Positions 45,089 to 54,595 are shown, counted from the stretch's first letter. The stretch: DNA of 64,000 bases from Vibrio maerlii (GCF_003415655.1 NZ_QRHC01000009.1:124001-188000); one strand, 5' to 3'. The notes: generated by a model from the letters alone, not told the origin. Numbers and translations: made by a program.

Positions 45089-45742
45089 ATGACAGTCTTA
45101 AATCAAACTATGTTATTCGACATGTTAGAAACTGCCGCGAATAATATTCAAAACCAAGTTCCCCACTTAAACGAACTCGATAGCAAAACTGGCGATGGAG
45201 ACCATGGTACAACAATGCTTCGTGTTTGCCACTGCATCGAAGAGTCCCTATCTCATGCCCCTAAAGAAACCTTGTCACCAGAAAAGCTAAGCAAACAGAT
45301 CCAAGATATTGGTTGGTCAATTATGTGCCAAGACGGCGGCTCTGCTGGAATGCTCATTGGCAACTTGTTCATGGGAATGGGATCTGCCATTCAAAGTAAC
45401 GAGCTTTCCGTTTATGAAGCGGCAGATGCGATAAGAGCAGGTGTTGAACGCGTCATTCAGTTCAGCGGTGCACACCAAGGGGAAAAAACCATGCTTGATG
45501 CACTGATTCCTGCTGCCAATACCATGCAGTGGGACGCCGAACACGGTGTCGAGCTAGAAGATATGTTCGAACATGCCGCCGATGCGGCTCAATCCGGTGC
45601 TGAGTCAACTAAGCAAATGATTCCAACACGTGGTAGAGCGAAGAACATGGGTGAACGAGCCGTTGGGCACGTGGACCCAGGAGCAACCAGCATGGCGCTT
45701 CTGTTCTCTTCATTTAACGAAGCCGTTCACCATATTCATTAA
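45089..45742 (+). CDS. dhaL: DhaL-type dihydroxyacetone kinase nucleotide-binding subunit
   Basis: A 217-residue all-helical subunit with the magnesium and nucleotide motif TGDGDHGTTM (about residues 35-44), MCQDGGSAGML, and the end motif GERAVGHVDPGATS. It phosphorylates the substrate held by DhaK. The start is the ATG at 45089 after AAAGGAGAGGAAA; the longer frame upstream has no ribosome site. It is followed by the aldolase gene after 10 bases. Confidence 0.9.
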   Translation: MTVLNQTMLFDMLETAANNIQNQVPHLNELDSKTGDGDHGTTMLRVCHCIEESLSHAPKETLSPEKLSKQIQDIGWSIMCQDGGSAGMLIGNLFMGMGSAIQSNELSVYEAADAIRAGVERVIQFSGAHQGEKTMLDALIPAANTMQWDAEHGVELEDMFEHAADAAQSGAESTKQMIPTRGRAKNMGERAVGHVDPGATSMALLFSSFNEAVHHIH

Positions 45743-45752
45743 GGAGAGCAAC

Positions 45753-46637
45753 ATGGCAGACAAAGATGGCAATCAAATTGCCAAAGACTATGGCTTAGAT
45801 AGCCCTGCTCGTAATCAAACCTTTCACGTTAAAGGTATGGAGAATGTAGATTGGGGTATGAAAGATCGCTTGAGTCGAATATTTCGTCCAGAGTCTGGGA
45901 AAACCGTGATGCTTGCGTTTGATCACGGGTACATCATGGGGGCGACAGCCGGTTTAGAACGCTTAGACTTAGCCATCGAACCACTTGCTCCTCATGCCGA
46001 CGCTCTCATGGCCACGCGCGGAGCGATCAGAAGTTGTATTCAACCTAATCACAATAAGCCTGTCATTCTCAGATCCAGTGCTGGTAGCACAATCTTAAAA
46101 GATGACATAAGTAATGAGTTTGTTGGTGTAGATATCGACGATGCGATTCGCATCAATGCTTCATGCTTGGCGGTTCAAGTATTCGTTGGTGCAAATGGTG
46201 AATGTTCCAGTTTACATAACTTAGTGAAAGCAATAGATGCTGGGGAAAGATATGGCATCCCTACTCTTGGCGTCACAGCGGTTGGTAAAGAAATGGAACG
46301 AACAAACCGTTACTTCATGCTCGCGACTCGTGTTCTTGCTGAACTGGGTGCACACATTGTTAAGACCTATTACTGCGAAGACTTTGAGAAGGTTGTGGCT
46401 GCTTGCCCTGTTCCAATCGTGGTAGCTGGCGGGAAGAAAGTGCCCGAACTAGATGCTCTCACACTTGCCTATAACGCCATTCAATCAGGCGCTGCCGGTG
46501 TGGATATGGGCAGGAACGTATTCCAATCCGATTGCCCGGTTGCCATGCTAAAAGCGATTAACAGCGTAGTCCATCAAGGCTATACACCACCACAAGCACT
46601 CGATCTCTATCACTCGGAGAAAAGCTCAATGAGTTAA
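45753..46637 (+). CDS. LsrF-like class I aldolase/thiolase (DeoC/LsrF family)
   Basis: A 294-residue protein that follows E. coli LsrF closely along its length: MADKDGNQIAKDYG, WGMKDRLSRIF, KTVMLAFDHGY, LATRVLAELGAHIVKTYYCED, GGKKVPELDA and GVDMGRNVFQSD. The Schiff-base lysine (K203 in LsrF) is K204 here, in IVKTYY. LsrF cleaves a phosphorylated DPD product (AI-2 catabolism) by transfer to CoA. Here the gene is not with lsrK, lsrG or the lsr transporter but with dhaKL, so the substrate may be a related phosphorylated ketose. The start is the ATG at 45753 (ribosome site AAGGAGAG); the longer frame overlaps dhaL. Confidence 0.85.
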   Translation: MADKDGNQIAKDYGLDSPARNQTFHVKGMENVDWGMKDRLSRIFRPESGKTVMLAFDHGYIMGATAGLERLDLAIEPLAPHADALMATRGAIRSCIQPNHNKPVILRSSAGSTILKDDISNEFVGVDIDDAIRINASCLAVQVFVGANGECSSLHNLVKAIDAGERYGIPTLGVTAVGKEMERTNRYFMLATRVLAELGAHIVKTYYCEDFEKVVAACPVPIVVAGGKKVPELDALTLAYNAIQSGAAGVDMGRNVFQSDCPVAMLKAINSVVHQGYTPPQALDLYHSEKSSMS

Positions 46638-46647
46638 GGATGATATT

Positions 46648-47193
46648 ATGAAATTTTCACAGTTTATCGTAATCCCAATTATGGTCGCTTTCTTAGCGTT
46701 CACGGTCCAAATATTGGACCAAATTTTGGCACCCGCGATGCCAGTAGAGGGCAATGTTGGATTTGGTTGGATCGCATTCATTGCATGGGCAATGTATTTC
46801 ATGGCTGGATGCACCCCCGAAGGAGCCAAGAAAACGTTCTGCGGTTATATTGCGGGTATTGTTGCTTCTATTGCAATCATGGAGTTCGCTGGATTATTCA
46901 GCCCAATGGGCTTCGTCGCAACACCGCTTGCCATCTTTGTGGTTGTTATTGGTTGCATTTGCCTAGAACGTTTACCCCCATTTGATTTCGTCCCTGCGTT
47001 GTTTGTGGGTGCAGGTACCTTCTTTGGATTTATGTCTTACGTTGGAGGGGCAAACTACGTTAACGCGACGATTACTGAATTGGTTTACTGTGCAATCGGT
47101 CTAGGATACGGCTGGATGACGGTATCGCTACGTACTCGTTATGAGCATTATGTCGAACACGGTTCTGATCACGGTGCACATTTAAGTCATTAA
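46648..47193 (+). CDS. DUF1097 family membrane protein
   Basis: A 181-residue protein with five to six hydrophobic helices and a histidine-rich tail (EHYVEHGSDHGAHLSH). It belongs to the DUF1097 (YcdZ-like) family, inner-membrane proteins of unknown function. As last gene of the dhaK operon, 10 bases after the aldolase gene, it may take up the substrate, but no transport activity is established for the family. Confidence 0.8.
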   Translation: MKFSQFIVIPIMVAFLAFTVQILDQILAPAMPVEGNVGFGWIAFIAWAMYFMAGCTPEGAKKTFCGYIAGIVASIAIMEFAGLFSPMGFVATPLAIFVVVIGCICLERLPPFDFVPALFVGAGTFFGFMSYVGGANYVNATITELVYCAIGLGYGWMTVSLRTRYEHYVEHGSDHGAHLSH

Positions 47194-47213
47194 GATGCGC
47201 TCCCTTAACCATT

Positions 47214-47258
47214 AGAGAGCTAGGATTGTTCGACATTACGTGCAAGCCCTAGCTCTCT
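47214..47258. terminator. Hairpin at the convergent end of the dhaK operon and cobC
   Basis: AGAGAGCTAGG and CCTAGCTCTCT form an 11-base perfect stem with a 23-base loop. It overlaps the last codons of cobC. It may terminate the plus-strand operon; the U-tract is poor (GTCTTTG). Confidence 0.5.
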
Positions 47259-47865
47259 GTCTTTGAAGCTCGTGTTTTTTTAACAAGGTAGCGATGTCTT
47301 CCTCACTGCAATCCACGATCAATGGCTCCATATTATTTGGAATACCCGCCCCAAATTCCCAACTCGCGCGTTTCTCGCATAGATTCACGAAAGTTCTAAT
47401 CCACTCGCCATGAGAAACTATAACAATAGTTTGACTTCCATTGCTTAAACTATCACTTAGAAACGAAAGTATACGATCAACGAACTCTATCTCTGGTTCC
47501 TCACCAAAAGACTTTCCACTCAATGGGAGGTTATACCTGTTTGAGTAAGCAAGCCATTCACTGTGCTGGTTTACTTTCTCATTGATGACCTCACCTTGTA
47601 ATAGGCCAAACCTACGTTCGCGTAGTCTCTGGTCACATTCCATCGGGAGCTGGTGTGTTTTTGCTATTAGTTCAGCCGTTCGTTTAGCTCGAATTAAGTC
47701 GCTAGAAAACAAAACCACACCTTGAGAGTCAATAAAGTACTCTTCCAGCGACAGGTTTAAGGCAAGGTCACGACTACTTGGAGTAATGTCACTATCCAAC
47801 CAACCATGTAATCGATGCTCGATATTCCAGTATGTTTGCCCATGTCGGACTAATATGAATCTCAT
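47236..47865 (-). CDS. cobC: Histidine phosphatase, probable alpha-ribazole phosphatase CobC
   Basis: A 209-residue member of the histidine phosphatase family: catalytic LVRHGQTYWN (H8), DLIRAKRTAELIA, RERRFGLLQGE and VSHGEWIRTF. It would dephosphorylate alpha-ribazole or adenosylcobalamin phosphate. The family also includes phosphoglycerate mutases; the specific call rests on its four-base overlap with cobD. Confidence 0.75.
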   Translation of the reverse strand: MRFILVRHGQTYWNIEHRLHGWLDSDITPSSRDLALNLSLEEYFIDSQGVVLFSSDLIRAKRTAELIAKTHQLPMECDQRLRERRFGLLQGEVINEKVNQHSEWLAYSNRYNLPLSGKSFGEEPEIEFVDRILSFLSDSLSNGSQTIVIVSHGEWIRTFVNLCEKRASWEFGAGIPNNMEPLIVDCSEEDIATLLKKHELQRQRARACT

Positions 47866-48953
47866 GAAAGGCTTGATGAACGATTACTTTGATAAGAACT
47901 CGAGTTAGGGTCAAAATGCAAATCAGCAAACACATACTTCAACACTTGCTCTAACCTATCCCACTGCCAATCTTGCTTCGGTAACCCAAAACGAATCGCA
48001 TTGTTTTCGTCACATAGCCGGGCTAAGACTTGGTTTTTACACATTGTCTGATGAGTAATTTCCGCGTTATTTAGGTAGGCTGTCACGAACAAGTTTCCCG
48101 AAGTATAGTGACAACGCCAAGCATTAGAGATCAGGGATTCTAACCTTGTGATATCTGTTTTAAGCTGCTGTCGTGTTTGCTGTTGCCAAGTGCCATCCTG
48201 TAGAGCTTGATTGACTACCCAACGAGCAGGCCCCGTTACTGTCCACGGACCGATTTCTTCGCGTAACTTTTGCAAAATAGGTGATACTGCAAAAACAAAT
48301 CCGACCCTAGCCCCCGCCAAGCCAAAGAACTTTCCAACTGAGCGAAGAACGATCAGGTTTTCATCGAGCTTCGACTGAGTATTAAATGTTGGAAGAATCG
48401 ACTTTTCTGGTGTGCAATCCATGAAAGCTTCATCAACGATCAACCTTCCACCCTTGGCGTGAAGTTGTTGCTGAAGACGGTGCATCGTTTGCTGATCGAT
48501 GAAGTATCCGGTTGGATTATTTGGGTTGATGATCAAAATGACGTCTGCGCGCTTAACTTGCTCATCAGAAGGGATGTCATCATAGAAATCAAGATCCCAC
48601 ATTTGATTGTTATGTCTTAATTTCTGCCAAGCATGTTGGTGTTCTTTGTAGCCAACGGAAGGAAGGCAAATAGTCCCACAACGACCAAGGTGTTCGGTGA
48701 CGATAAGTGGCAATAGCATTATCGCCGCCTGAGATCCCGCAATCGCTACGGGAGTGATTCGAGAGTTGTAATAGGACTGCGCGGCTATCTCTAGACCGTC
48801 ATTATCCTCTGGAAGTCGATTCCACGCTTCTAATGGTATTGAGGTGACCGGATAGGTATAAGGGCTCACACCCGTGGAAACATCGACCCACTCCTCCTTG
48901 CTCCCACCATAAACACCGATCGCTTCTAAAAGTTTTCCACCGTGATGAATCAC
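47862..48953 (-). CDS. cobD: CobD, threonine-phosphate decarboxylase
   Basis: A 363-residue PLP enzyme of aminotransferase fold I. The start MIHHGGKLLEA fits the family; NPNNPTG, LIVDEAFMDC and the lysine region LRSVGKFFGLAGARVGF are visible. It makes (R)-1-amino-2-propanol phosphate for the cobalamin nucleotide loop. It overlaps cobC by four bases and follows cbiB by 18. Confidence 0.88.
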   Translation of the reverse strand: MIHHGGKLLEAIGVYGGSKEEWVDVSTGVSPYTYPVTSIPLEAWNRLPEDNDGLEIAAQSYYNSRITPVAIAGSQAAIMLLPLIVTEHLGRCGTICLPSVGYKEHQHAWQKLRHNNQMWDLDFYDDIPSDEQVKRADVILIINPNNPTGYFIDQQTMHRLQQQLHAKGGRLIVDEAFMDCTPEKSILPTFNTQSKLDENLIVLRSVGKFFGLAGARVGFVFAVSPILQKLREEIGPWTVTGPARWVVNQALQDGTWQQQTRQQLKTDITRLESLISNAWRCHYTSGNLFVTAYLNNAEITHQTMCKNQVLARLCDENNAIRFGLPKQDWQWDRLEQVLKYVFADLHFDPNSSSYQSNRSSSLS

Positions 48954-48971
48954 TGCCTTATGCTCTCCAAC

Positions 48972-49970
48972 TCACATTAACCCAATAACGCACACTAACC
49001 ACAAATAGCTCAGCCCGAAACTACTTCGCTTTACCAGGTTATTCGCTCTATCAATCGCTTCAGGAAACGCCTCTACTCCTATGCCCATAGGTTTTTTATC
49101 GTGCAAAACACCATCATAGTAGGTAGGGCCACCGATCTTAATCCTCAAAGCACCTGCACCAGAAGTCATCACGACACCACCATTGGGACTAGCACAATCT
49201 TTTGCTTGAGTCTTCCAGCAAGTCAGCGCCTGCTTAAAGTCACCAGTAAAGGCATAGGCAAGCGCTGTGATACGCGCGGGTACCCAGCCCAGCAGATCAT
49301 CAAGCTTCGCTGAGAAAAAACCGAAATGTCTATATTTTTCATTCTTGTAGCCCCACATCGCATCTAAGGTGTTTGCTAATCTCAGCAGCACGGCACCCGG
49401 TGCTCCAAAAATGACAAACCAAAACATAGGGGCGAACACGGCATCATTGCCATTTTCTAGCACCGACTCAATAGCAGAAGAAGCGATTTCTTTTTCACCC
49501 ATCTTCTCTGTGTTACGGCTGACGATCATCGATACCGCAAACCGAGCGCCAGTCATATCCCCCGATTTTAACGGGACATAAATATGATGAGCATGCTCAG
49601 TCAAACTTCGTCCACCGATGGTCAAATAGAGAATAATGGTACTAAAGATAAAATTAATTAGAGGGAACGAACTAGAGAGCAGCGTTGAAATCAACCAAGT
49701 GAACATAACTGGAGGTGTAACCGCTAAGAACCAAGCAAGCGCACCGTTACGCCTGTTATATTTCGCTACAGAGTCAGAATTGTATTGATGAGATTTCTCA
49801 CGAGGAGAAAGCCTTAGCTTAATCTCAATCAACCTTGATAACCGGCCAAAACCAACAAGTGGATGAAACCTTCTTGGCTCACCGAGAAGTTGGTCAAGCC
49901 AAAGTGCACAAATAATACTTAACGCACCAGAAAGTAAGTGATTGGTTAAAAGTTCAACTGATGCAGGCAT
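48972..49970 (-). CDS. cbiB: CbiB, adenosylcobinamide-phosphate synthase
   Basis: A 332-residue inner-membrane protein with several helices and the family blocks LDQLLGEPRRFHPLVGFGRL, SRNTEKMGEKEIASSAIESVLENGNDAVFAPMFWF and SPNGGVVMTSGAGALRIKIGGPTYYDG. It attaches the aminopropanol phosphate to cobyrate. It is first in a cbiB-cobD-cobC unit. No cobalamin riboswitch is recognisable in the 106 bases upstream, which contain a matS site. Confidence 0.92.
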   Translation of the reverse strand: MPASVELLTNHLLSGALSIICALWLDQLLGEPRRFHPLVGFGRLSRLIEIKLRLSPREKSHQYNSDSVAKYNRRNGALAWFLAVTPPVMFTWLISTLLSSSFPLINFIFSTIILYLTIGGRSLTEHAHHIYVPLKSGDMTGARFAVSMIVSRNTEKMGEKEIASSAIESVLENGNDAVFAPMFWFVIFGAPGAVLLRLANTLDAMWGYKNEKYRHFGFFSAKLDDLLGWVPARITALAYAFTGDFKQALTCWKTQAKDCASPNGGVVMTSGAGALRIKIGGPTYYDGVLHDKKPMGIGVEAFPEAIDRANNLVKRSSFGLSYLWLVCVIGLM

Positions 49971-50035
49971 TACTCATACAACTCGAGTGGTTCGATTCAA
50001 ATCCTTTTTAGGTGCGGATAATTTACTATTCCACA

Positions 50036-50048
50036 GTGACATTGTCAC
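50036..50048. other. matS site (MatP binding)
   Basis: GTGACATTGTCAC, an exact match to GTGACRNYGTCAC, in the cbiB-mocA gap. It is the only exact copy here outside a coding region. Confidence 0.88.
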
Positions 50049-50076
50049 ATGAAATTACCTAATTAGGCTGAGAGGA

Positions 50077-50685
50077 TTACTTCCTGTTTTTCTGATTCCC
50101 TTGCTTTCGCTGTTTCCATAAGCTCAACTCCTCAACCGTATCGATATCGATAGAAGCACTACTCAGTTCCACCTCCTCAATACTGCAGATTCCTTCGTTG
50201 AGCAACTTCTTCGCTCCTACATCACCACTTAATGATTTTAACGATTCGAAATGTTCCTTTGGGAATAGTGCTGGCACTCCCCTTTTTCCAGCATATTTCG
50301 CGCATACGACACCGCCTTTGTATGCTGTAATCAAGCTCTGAAGTTGCATTGCATCAATATCAATTTGGTCTGCTAACGTTATCAAAATAGCATCGTAAGA
50401 GGCTGCTAACTTACGAACACCGAAAGCAATGGAAGAGCCGAGACCATGTTGCCATGAAGAGCAGTGAAGTGTGGAACTTCCAGTTAAGTAACCAGCTTGC
50501 TGGTATTTTTGAACATCTTCATGCCAACGCCCAGTGATTATATATACATCGCCTATGTCACTGGTTAGTGCACTTGTAACAGTACGCGATAATAAGGTTT
50601 CTGTAGACGAAACAGCAGCAAGAAGCTTACATCTTGAAAACCGGCGACTCTCTCCAGCAGCCATAATCATGATGGCAACCTTCAT
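50077..50685 (-). CDS. mocA: MocA-like molybdopterin cytidylyltransferase
   Basis: A 202-residue nucleotidyltransferase with the start motif MIMAAGESRRFSRCKLL, LADQIDID and a GVPALFPKEHFESLKSLSGDVGAKKLL block. MocA adds CMP to molybdopterin, making the MCD cofactor used by xanthine dehydrogenase-family enzymes. It is one base from the end of xdhC, in the same unit as the hydroxylase subunits it would serve. Confidence 0.85.
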   Translation of the reverse strand: MKVAIMIMAAGESRRFSRCKLLAAVSSTETLLSRTVTSALTSDIGDVYIITGRWHEDVQKYQQAGYLTGSSTLHCSSWQHGLGSSIAFGVRKLAASYDAILITLADQIDIDAMQLQSLITAYKGGVVCAKYAGKRGVPALFPKEHFESLKSLSGDVGAKKLLNEGICSIEEVELSSASIDIDTVEELSLWKQRKQGNQKNRK

Positions 50686-50686
50686 A

Positions 50687-51727
50687 TCAGCTCGCTGCTC
50701 TTCTCATTGGATGATTGGTAAGTAGTGCATCACTTAAAGACTCAGCGGTACGATGATTCACAGCGGCTTGGCATTCAGACAAGATAGACAAAGCAATAGT
50801 TTCAGGTAGATCTCCACCAATATTAAGCCCTGCCGGACCAGCGAGCGGTATCGCTAAATCATTCAAGTGGATACCAGATTGAGTAATGACACGATCTCGC
50901 CTATTCATGGGCCCGAGCAAGGCCAAATATTTTAGTTGTACATTTGTCATTGCAGACAATGCTTGTGCATCAAGTTCAACATTGTGTGTCATCAATATTG
51001 CAGCTTGTACTGAATGTTGTTGGCAATACAGCCCGAGACTCTCTCTATCACAGGTTAGGCGGCAATCCACTGTCGGAAAATACTCGGGGCGGCCATTCGC
51101 CGGCCTAGGGTCCCATAAGGTAACCTGCCACCCTAGCTGATGAGCGATGGTTGCAACCGGCCTAGCATCAATGCCCCCTCCTGCAATCAATAAATGAAGA
51201 GGAGCCTCAATGGTCGTACACAACCAATCTCCGTCTTCATCCTTTATAAGCTCGGAGTTTTTGGCTGTCTTTTTAAGTGGAATAGCTTGAGTTGAGAAAC
51301 TGGCATTGACGCTATCTCGAGAAACTTTTTGCAGGTAATAACCAGTGGTACGAGAACGCATAGCGTCGAGCAATTCAGGCAACTTCAGATAGTCATTTAA
51401 TGCTGAAATAGGCTGTAAAAGGATGTGAACGACCCCACCACACCCAATACCTAATTGAAACGCGAGATCATCCTCATCGCTTCCATCATAGGTTAGTGTC
51501 ATCGGATGACCACTGACCGCCACTTTTCTTGCTTGTAAATGAATGTCTGATTCTAAGCATCCTCCACTCAACATTCCCAGCTGATCACCCTCGTCACTGA
51601 ACAACATCATGGCTCCCGCTTTGCGATACGCAGGCCCTTCCGTTTGATAAACCGTTCCAAGAACCCACTTCGCCACATCCCTTTTCGAATACCAATCAGA
51701 CAATAAATAGAACAAGTGATTCGACAT
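50687..51727 (-). CDS. xdhC: XdhC family molybdenum hydroxylase maturation protein
   Basis: A 346-residue protein with an N-terminal XdhC/CoxI domain (MLSGGCLESDIHLQARKV, GIGCGGVVHILLQP) and a C-terminal Rossmann domain (LLIAGGGIDARPVATIAHQLGW). XdhC binds MoCo, promotes its sulfuration and inserts it into xanthine dehydrogenase-type enzymes. The start is the ATG at 51725-51727 after AGGAGCGGAGT; six more codons are open upstream. Confidence 0.88.
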   Translation of the reverse strand: MSNHLFYLLSDWYSKRDVAKWVLGTVYQTEGPAYRKAGAMMLFSDEGDQLGMLSGGCLESDIHLQARKVAVSGHPMTLTYDGSDEDDLAFQLGIGCGGVVHILLQPISALNDYLKLPELLDAMRSRTTGYYLQKVSRDSVNASFSTQAIPLKKTAKNSELIKDEDGDWLCTTIEAPLHLLIAGGGIDARPVATIAHQLGWQVTLWDPRPANGRPEYFPTVDCRLTCDRESLGLYCQQHSVQAAILMTHNVELDAQALSAMTNVQLKYLALLGPMNRRDRVITQSGIHLNDLAIPLAGPAGLNIGGDLPETIALSILSECQAAVNHRTAESLSDALLTNHPMRRAAS

Positions 51728-51761
51728 ACTCCGCTCCTGCACCATCGCCTCAGACGATTAA

Positions 51762-53957
51762 CTAACTCAGTTTGGTATTTAAAGGTAATACGTGTTGACG
51801 TTTACCCGTCAACGCAGCCATCGCATTGGCAACGGCTGGAGCAATGGGTGGTACACTAGGCTCACCGACCCCCGTAGGTGCTTCAGCAGATGGCACTATG
51901 TGCACCTCAACCTCAGGCATCTGATTGATGCGAAGTACTTGATAGTCGTGGAAGTTCGATTGCGCTACAGTCCCGCCCTCATTGAGCGTAATTGCACTCA
52001 TTAACGTAGGTGACAGTCCATACCCAATCCCACCTTCCATTTGCGCCTTAATGACATCAGGATTGATTGCAACCCCGCAGTCCACGGCACATATGACTTT
52101 ATCAACACTCACATAACCATTGTTATTGGAGACGACAGCCACTTGAGCAACATAAGTGGCGAAAGACTCATGGACAGCAATGCCCATTGCAGTTCCCTCT
52201 GGAAGAGTTTTACCCCAGCCAGCTTTCTCAGCGGCTAGCTTCAATACCCCTTGCCATCTAGGATGTTTTTCTAGGAGTTTCATACGGAAATCAACGGGGT
52301 CTTTACCTGCTTTAAATGCCAGTTCATCCATCATGGTTTCAACGGCGAATGCAGTATGCGTGCTCCCCACGGAACGCCACCATTGGACTGTTGGTCCTTC
52401 TTTTACGGTAGTAAGTTCAAGAGCTAGATTTGGGATATCATAAGGGTTGTTTGATGCCCCCTCTACCGACGTTCCATCAATTCCATCTTTAACGAGAAAC
52501 GCTTCAAACGCGGTATTGTGTAGTATTGATTGACCAACAATATGTTGATACCAAGCATTGATGTTACCGTCCTCATCCAACCCCGCTTTTAGTTTGTGTA
52601 CGTAGGCCGGACGGAAGTAACCCGCTCTAGTGTCATCTTCACGGCTCCATACCAGTTTTATTGGTATGCCTTTCTTTTGTTTAGCAATCTCTACCGCTTC
52701 GAGTAAGTAATCGGAATGAGGGTTTGCGCGTCGACCAAAGCTGCCACCTGCAAGTAACATATTCAAAGTAACTTGCTCAGGTTTTAAACCCAGCAAGTTA
52801 GCCACATTCATTTGATCAACGGTTTGGAGCTGTTCACCATTCCAAATTGTGCAGCCTTGATCTGTCACCTGTGCGACACAGTTCATCGGCTCCATCGTTG
52901 CGTGAGCAAGAAATGGAAATTCGTACGTGTTATCTATAACAGATTGCGACTTTTCTAGTGCCGCCAGCGCATCTCCATCACTTCTAGCTGGCAAGCCTTT
53001 CTGCAATGAAACTTGTTTATACTCCTGAAGTATCTGCGATGAGCTCTTAGTAAAGGCAGAGCTTTCGTCCCACTCCGCAACCAAGAGATCTCGTGCTTTT
53101 TTTGCGCTCCAGTAGTCGTTGGCGAGTACTGCCACCCCTGTAGGAATTGTTAATATATCGACGACACCAGGGGATTTCTTGGCGTTACTTGCATCAACTG
53201 ACTTTAGCTTCGCCCCAAATTTGGGGGCGTGTAAAACCATCGCAGTAAGCATGTCGGGAAGTTTGAAATCTTGGGTAAAGATAGCCTTGCCATTATTTTT
53301 GCCAGTATCCTTGCGACTCAATTTTGCCTTACCAATCAGAGTAAAATCGTCTGGAGATTTCAGTGCGATAGAACTAGGGTCAGGAACAGGCAGTTTAGCG
53401 GCCTCCTCGGCCAGCTCACCAAAAGAGGCTGTATTCGAGCCATGACTTAACACCCCTGAGTTAACTACAACCTCATCTGGACTCACTCCCCATCTGTTCG
53501 CTGCCACTTGGACCAGCATTGAACGCGCCACAGCACCAGCGGTGCGGAGTTGGATGTATGAATTGGCAATGGCTGTACTCCCTCCAGTACCTTGCATTGG
53601 CCCCCAAAGGGTATTGTTGTAGCGTGAGGCATCTGCAGGTGCACCCTCCGGTTTCATTTGCTCCCAGGAAGCATCAAGCTCTTCAGCAACTAAGGTAGTA
53701 AGTCCGGTATAAGTTCCCTGACCCATCTCCACATGCTTAATCATGACAGTGACCGTATTGTCGCCATTAATCTTCACGAAAGCATTAGGTTCAAAAGAGG
53801 CATTAGTGTCGACATGATTAGAAGCTGAAACCTTTTTCGCAGTAGATATAGAAACTCCTAACGTCAACCCTGCTCCAACTCCCGTCATCAACTTTAAAAA
53901 ATCTCGACGAGTCGTGGCAGCTTCTTGAGTTGCCATTGATAAGGATTTTAAGCGCAT
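51762..53957 (-). CDS. iorB: Molybdopterin-binding subunit of an IorB-type aldehyde/N-heterocycle oxidoreductase
   Basis: A 731-residue protein with a Tat signal ([20 protein letters not shown]), so it is exported folded. It carries the molybdopterin-binding segments of the xanthine oxidase family (for example [15 protein letters not shown] and [17 protein letters not shown], with the probable catalytic glutamate in GVGEP). It is a single-chain IorB type, which pairs with a small 2Fe-2S subunit and often passes electrons to cytochromes. The substrate (aldehyde or N-heterocycle) cannot be read from sequence. It follows iorA by 22 bases. Confidence 0.88.
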   Translation of the reverse strand: MRLKSLSMATQEAATTRRDFLKLMTGVGAGLTLGVSISTAKKVSASNHVDTNASFEPNAFVKINGDNTVTVMIKHVEMGQGTYTGLTTLVAEELDASWEQMKPEGAPADASRYNNTLWGPMQGTGGSTAIANSYIQLRTAGAVARSMLVQVAANRWGVSPDEVVVNSGVLSHGSNTASFGELAEEAAKLPVPDPSSIALKSPDDFTLIGKAKLSRKDTGKNNGKAIFTQDFKLPDMLTAMVLHAPKFGAKLKSVDASNAKKSPGVVDILTIPTGVAVLANDYWSAKKARDLLVAEWDESSAFTKSSSQILQEYKQVSLQKGLPARSDGDALAALEKSQSVIDNTYEFPFLAHATMEPMNCVAQVTDQGCTIWNGEQLQTVDQMNVANLLGLKPEQVTLNMLLAGGSFGRRANPHSDYLLEAVEIAKQKKGIPIKLVWSREDDTRAGYFRPAYVHKLKAGLDEDGNINAWYQHIVGQSILHNTAFEAFLVKDGIDGTSVEGASNNPYDIPNLALELTTVKEGPTVQWWRSVGSTHTAFAVETMMDELAFKAGKDPVDFRMKLLEKHPRWQGVLKLAAEKAGWGKTLPEGTAMGIAVHESFATYVAQVAVVSNNNGYVSVDKVICAVDCGVAINPDVIKAQMEGGIGYGLSPTLMSAITLNEGGTVAQSNFHDYQVLRINQMPEVEVHIVPSAEAPTGVGEPSVPPIAPAVANAMAALTGKRQHVLPLNTKLS

Positions 53958-53979
53958 AATTTTTCACTCCAATCTCAGC

Positions 53980-54438
53980 TCAAGACAACTTGGTCGATGC
54001 GTGTTTAATGGCATTGCGAATACGAACGTAAGTTGCACAGCGACACACGTTTCCTGTCATCGCAGCATCAATATCTTCATAGCTCGGGTTTGGGTTTCTT
54101 TCTAACAAGGCTACAGCAGACATAACCTGACCAGACTGACAATATCCGCACTGAGGTACTTGCATCTCATCCCAAGCATCTTGTATAGCGACTGCCGCAG
54201 GACTCTCAATGCCCTCAATAGTAGTAATCTTCTGACCAACGGCAGCTTGAATTGGTGTAACACAAGAACGTATCGGTTGACCGTTTAAGTGAACAGTGCA
54301 CGCACCACAAAGGGACATTCCGCAACCAAATTTTGTGCCTGTCATAGAAAGGTGGTCACGTATGACCCATAAGATAGGGGTATCGGATGATGCATCGACT
54401 TCAACATCGACGCCGTTCACGTTAAGAGTTAGTGCCAT
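53980..54438 (-). CDS. iorA: 2Fe-2S subunit, IorA-type
   Basis: A 152-residue protein with two iron-sulfur clusters: a plant-ferredoxin type (FGCGMSLCGACTVHLNG...RSC) and an all-helical type (QCGYCQSGQVMSA...GNVCRCATYVRI). It carries electrons from the molybdenum site of IorB. The start is the ATG at 54436-54438 after AGGAGAACCTCC; seven more codons are open upstream. It is the first gene of iorA-iorB-xdhC-mocA. Confidence 0.92.
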   Translation of the reverse strand: MALTLNVNGVDVEVDASSDTPILWVIRDHLSMTGTKFGCGMSLCGACTVHLNGQPIRSCVTPIQAAVGQKITTIEGIESPAAVAIQDAWDEMQVPQCGYCQSGQVMSAVALLERNPNPSYEDIDAAMTGNVCRCATYVRIRNAIKHASTKLS

Positions 54439-54595
54439 GGAGGTTCTCCTACTCGCCAATCAATACTTGCGCATTCACCCAATGGCTGGGGACAACAATA
54501 CACTCTCATCAGATCATCATTGGCTTATCGATTAGCCATAGAGCAAATTATAGCCAACACCCTAAAATCTGCAGACTTCAAGAGATTCCCTCTAA

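Noticed and set aside
45630..45752. N-terminal extension of the LsrF-like aldolase overlapping dhaL
   Set aside because: The ATG at 45753 has a strong ribosome site and matches the LsrF N-terminus; the extension is an out-of-frame reading of dhaL.
49971..50076. Cobalamin riboswitch upstream of cbiB
   Set aside because: The gap is only 106 bases and no B12-box-like sequence was recognised; it contains a matS site instead.
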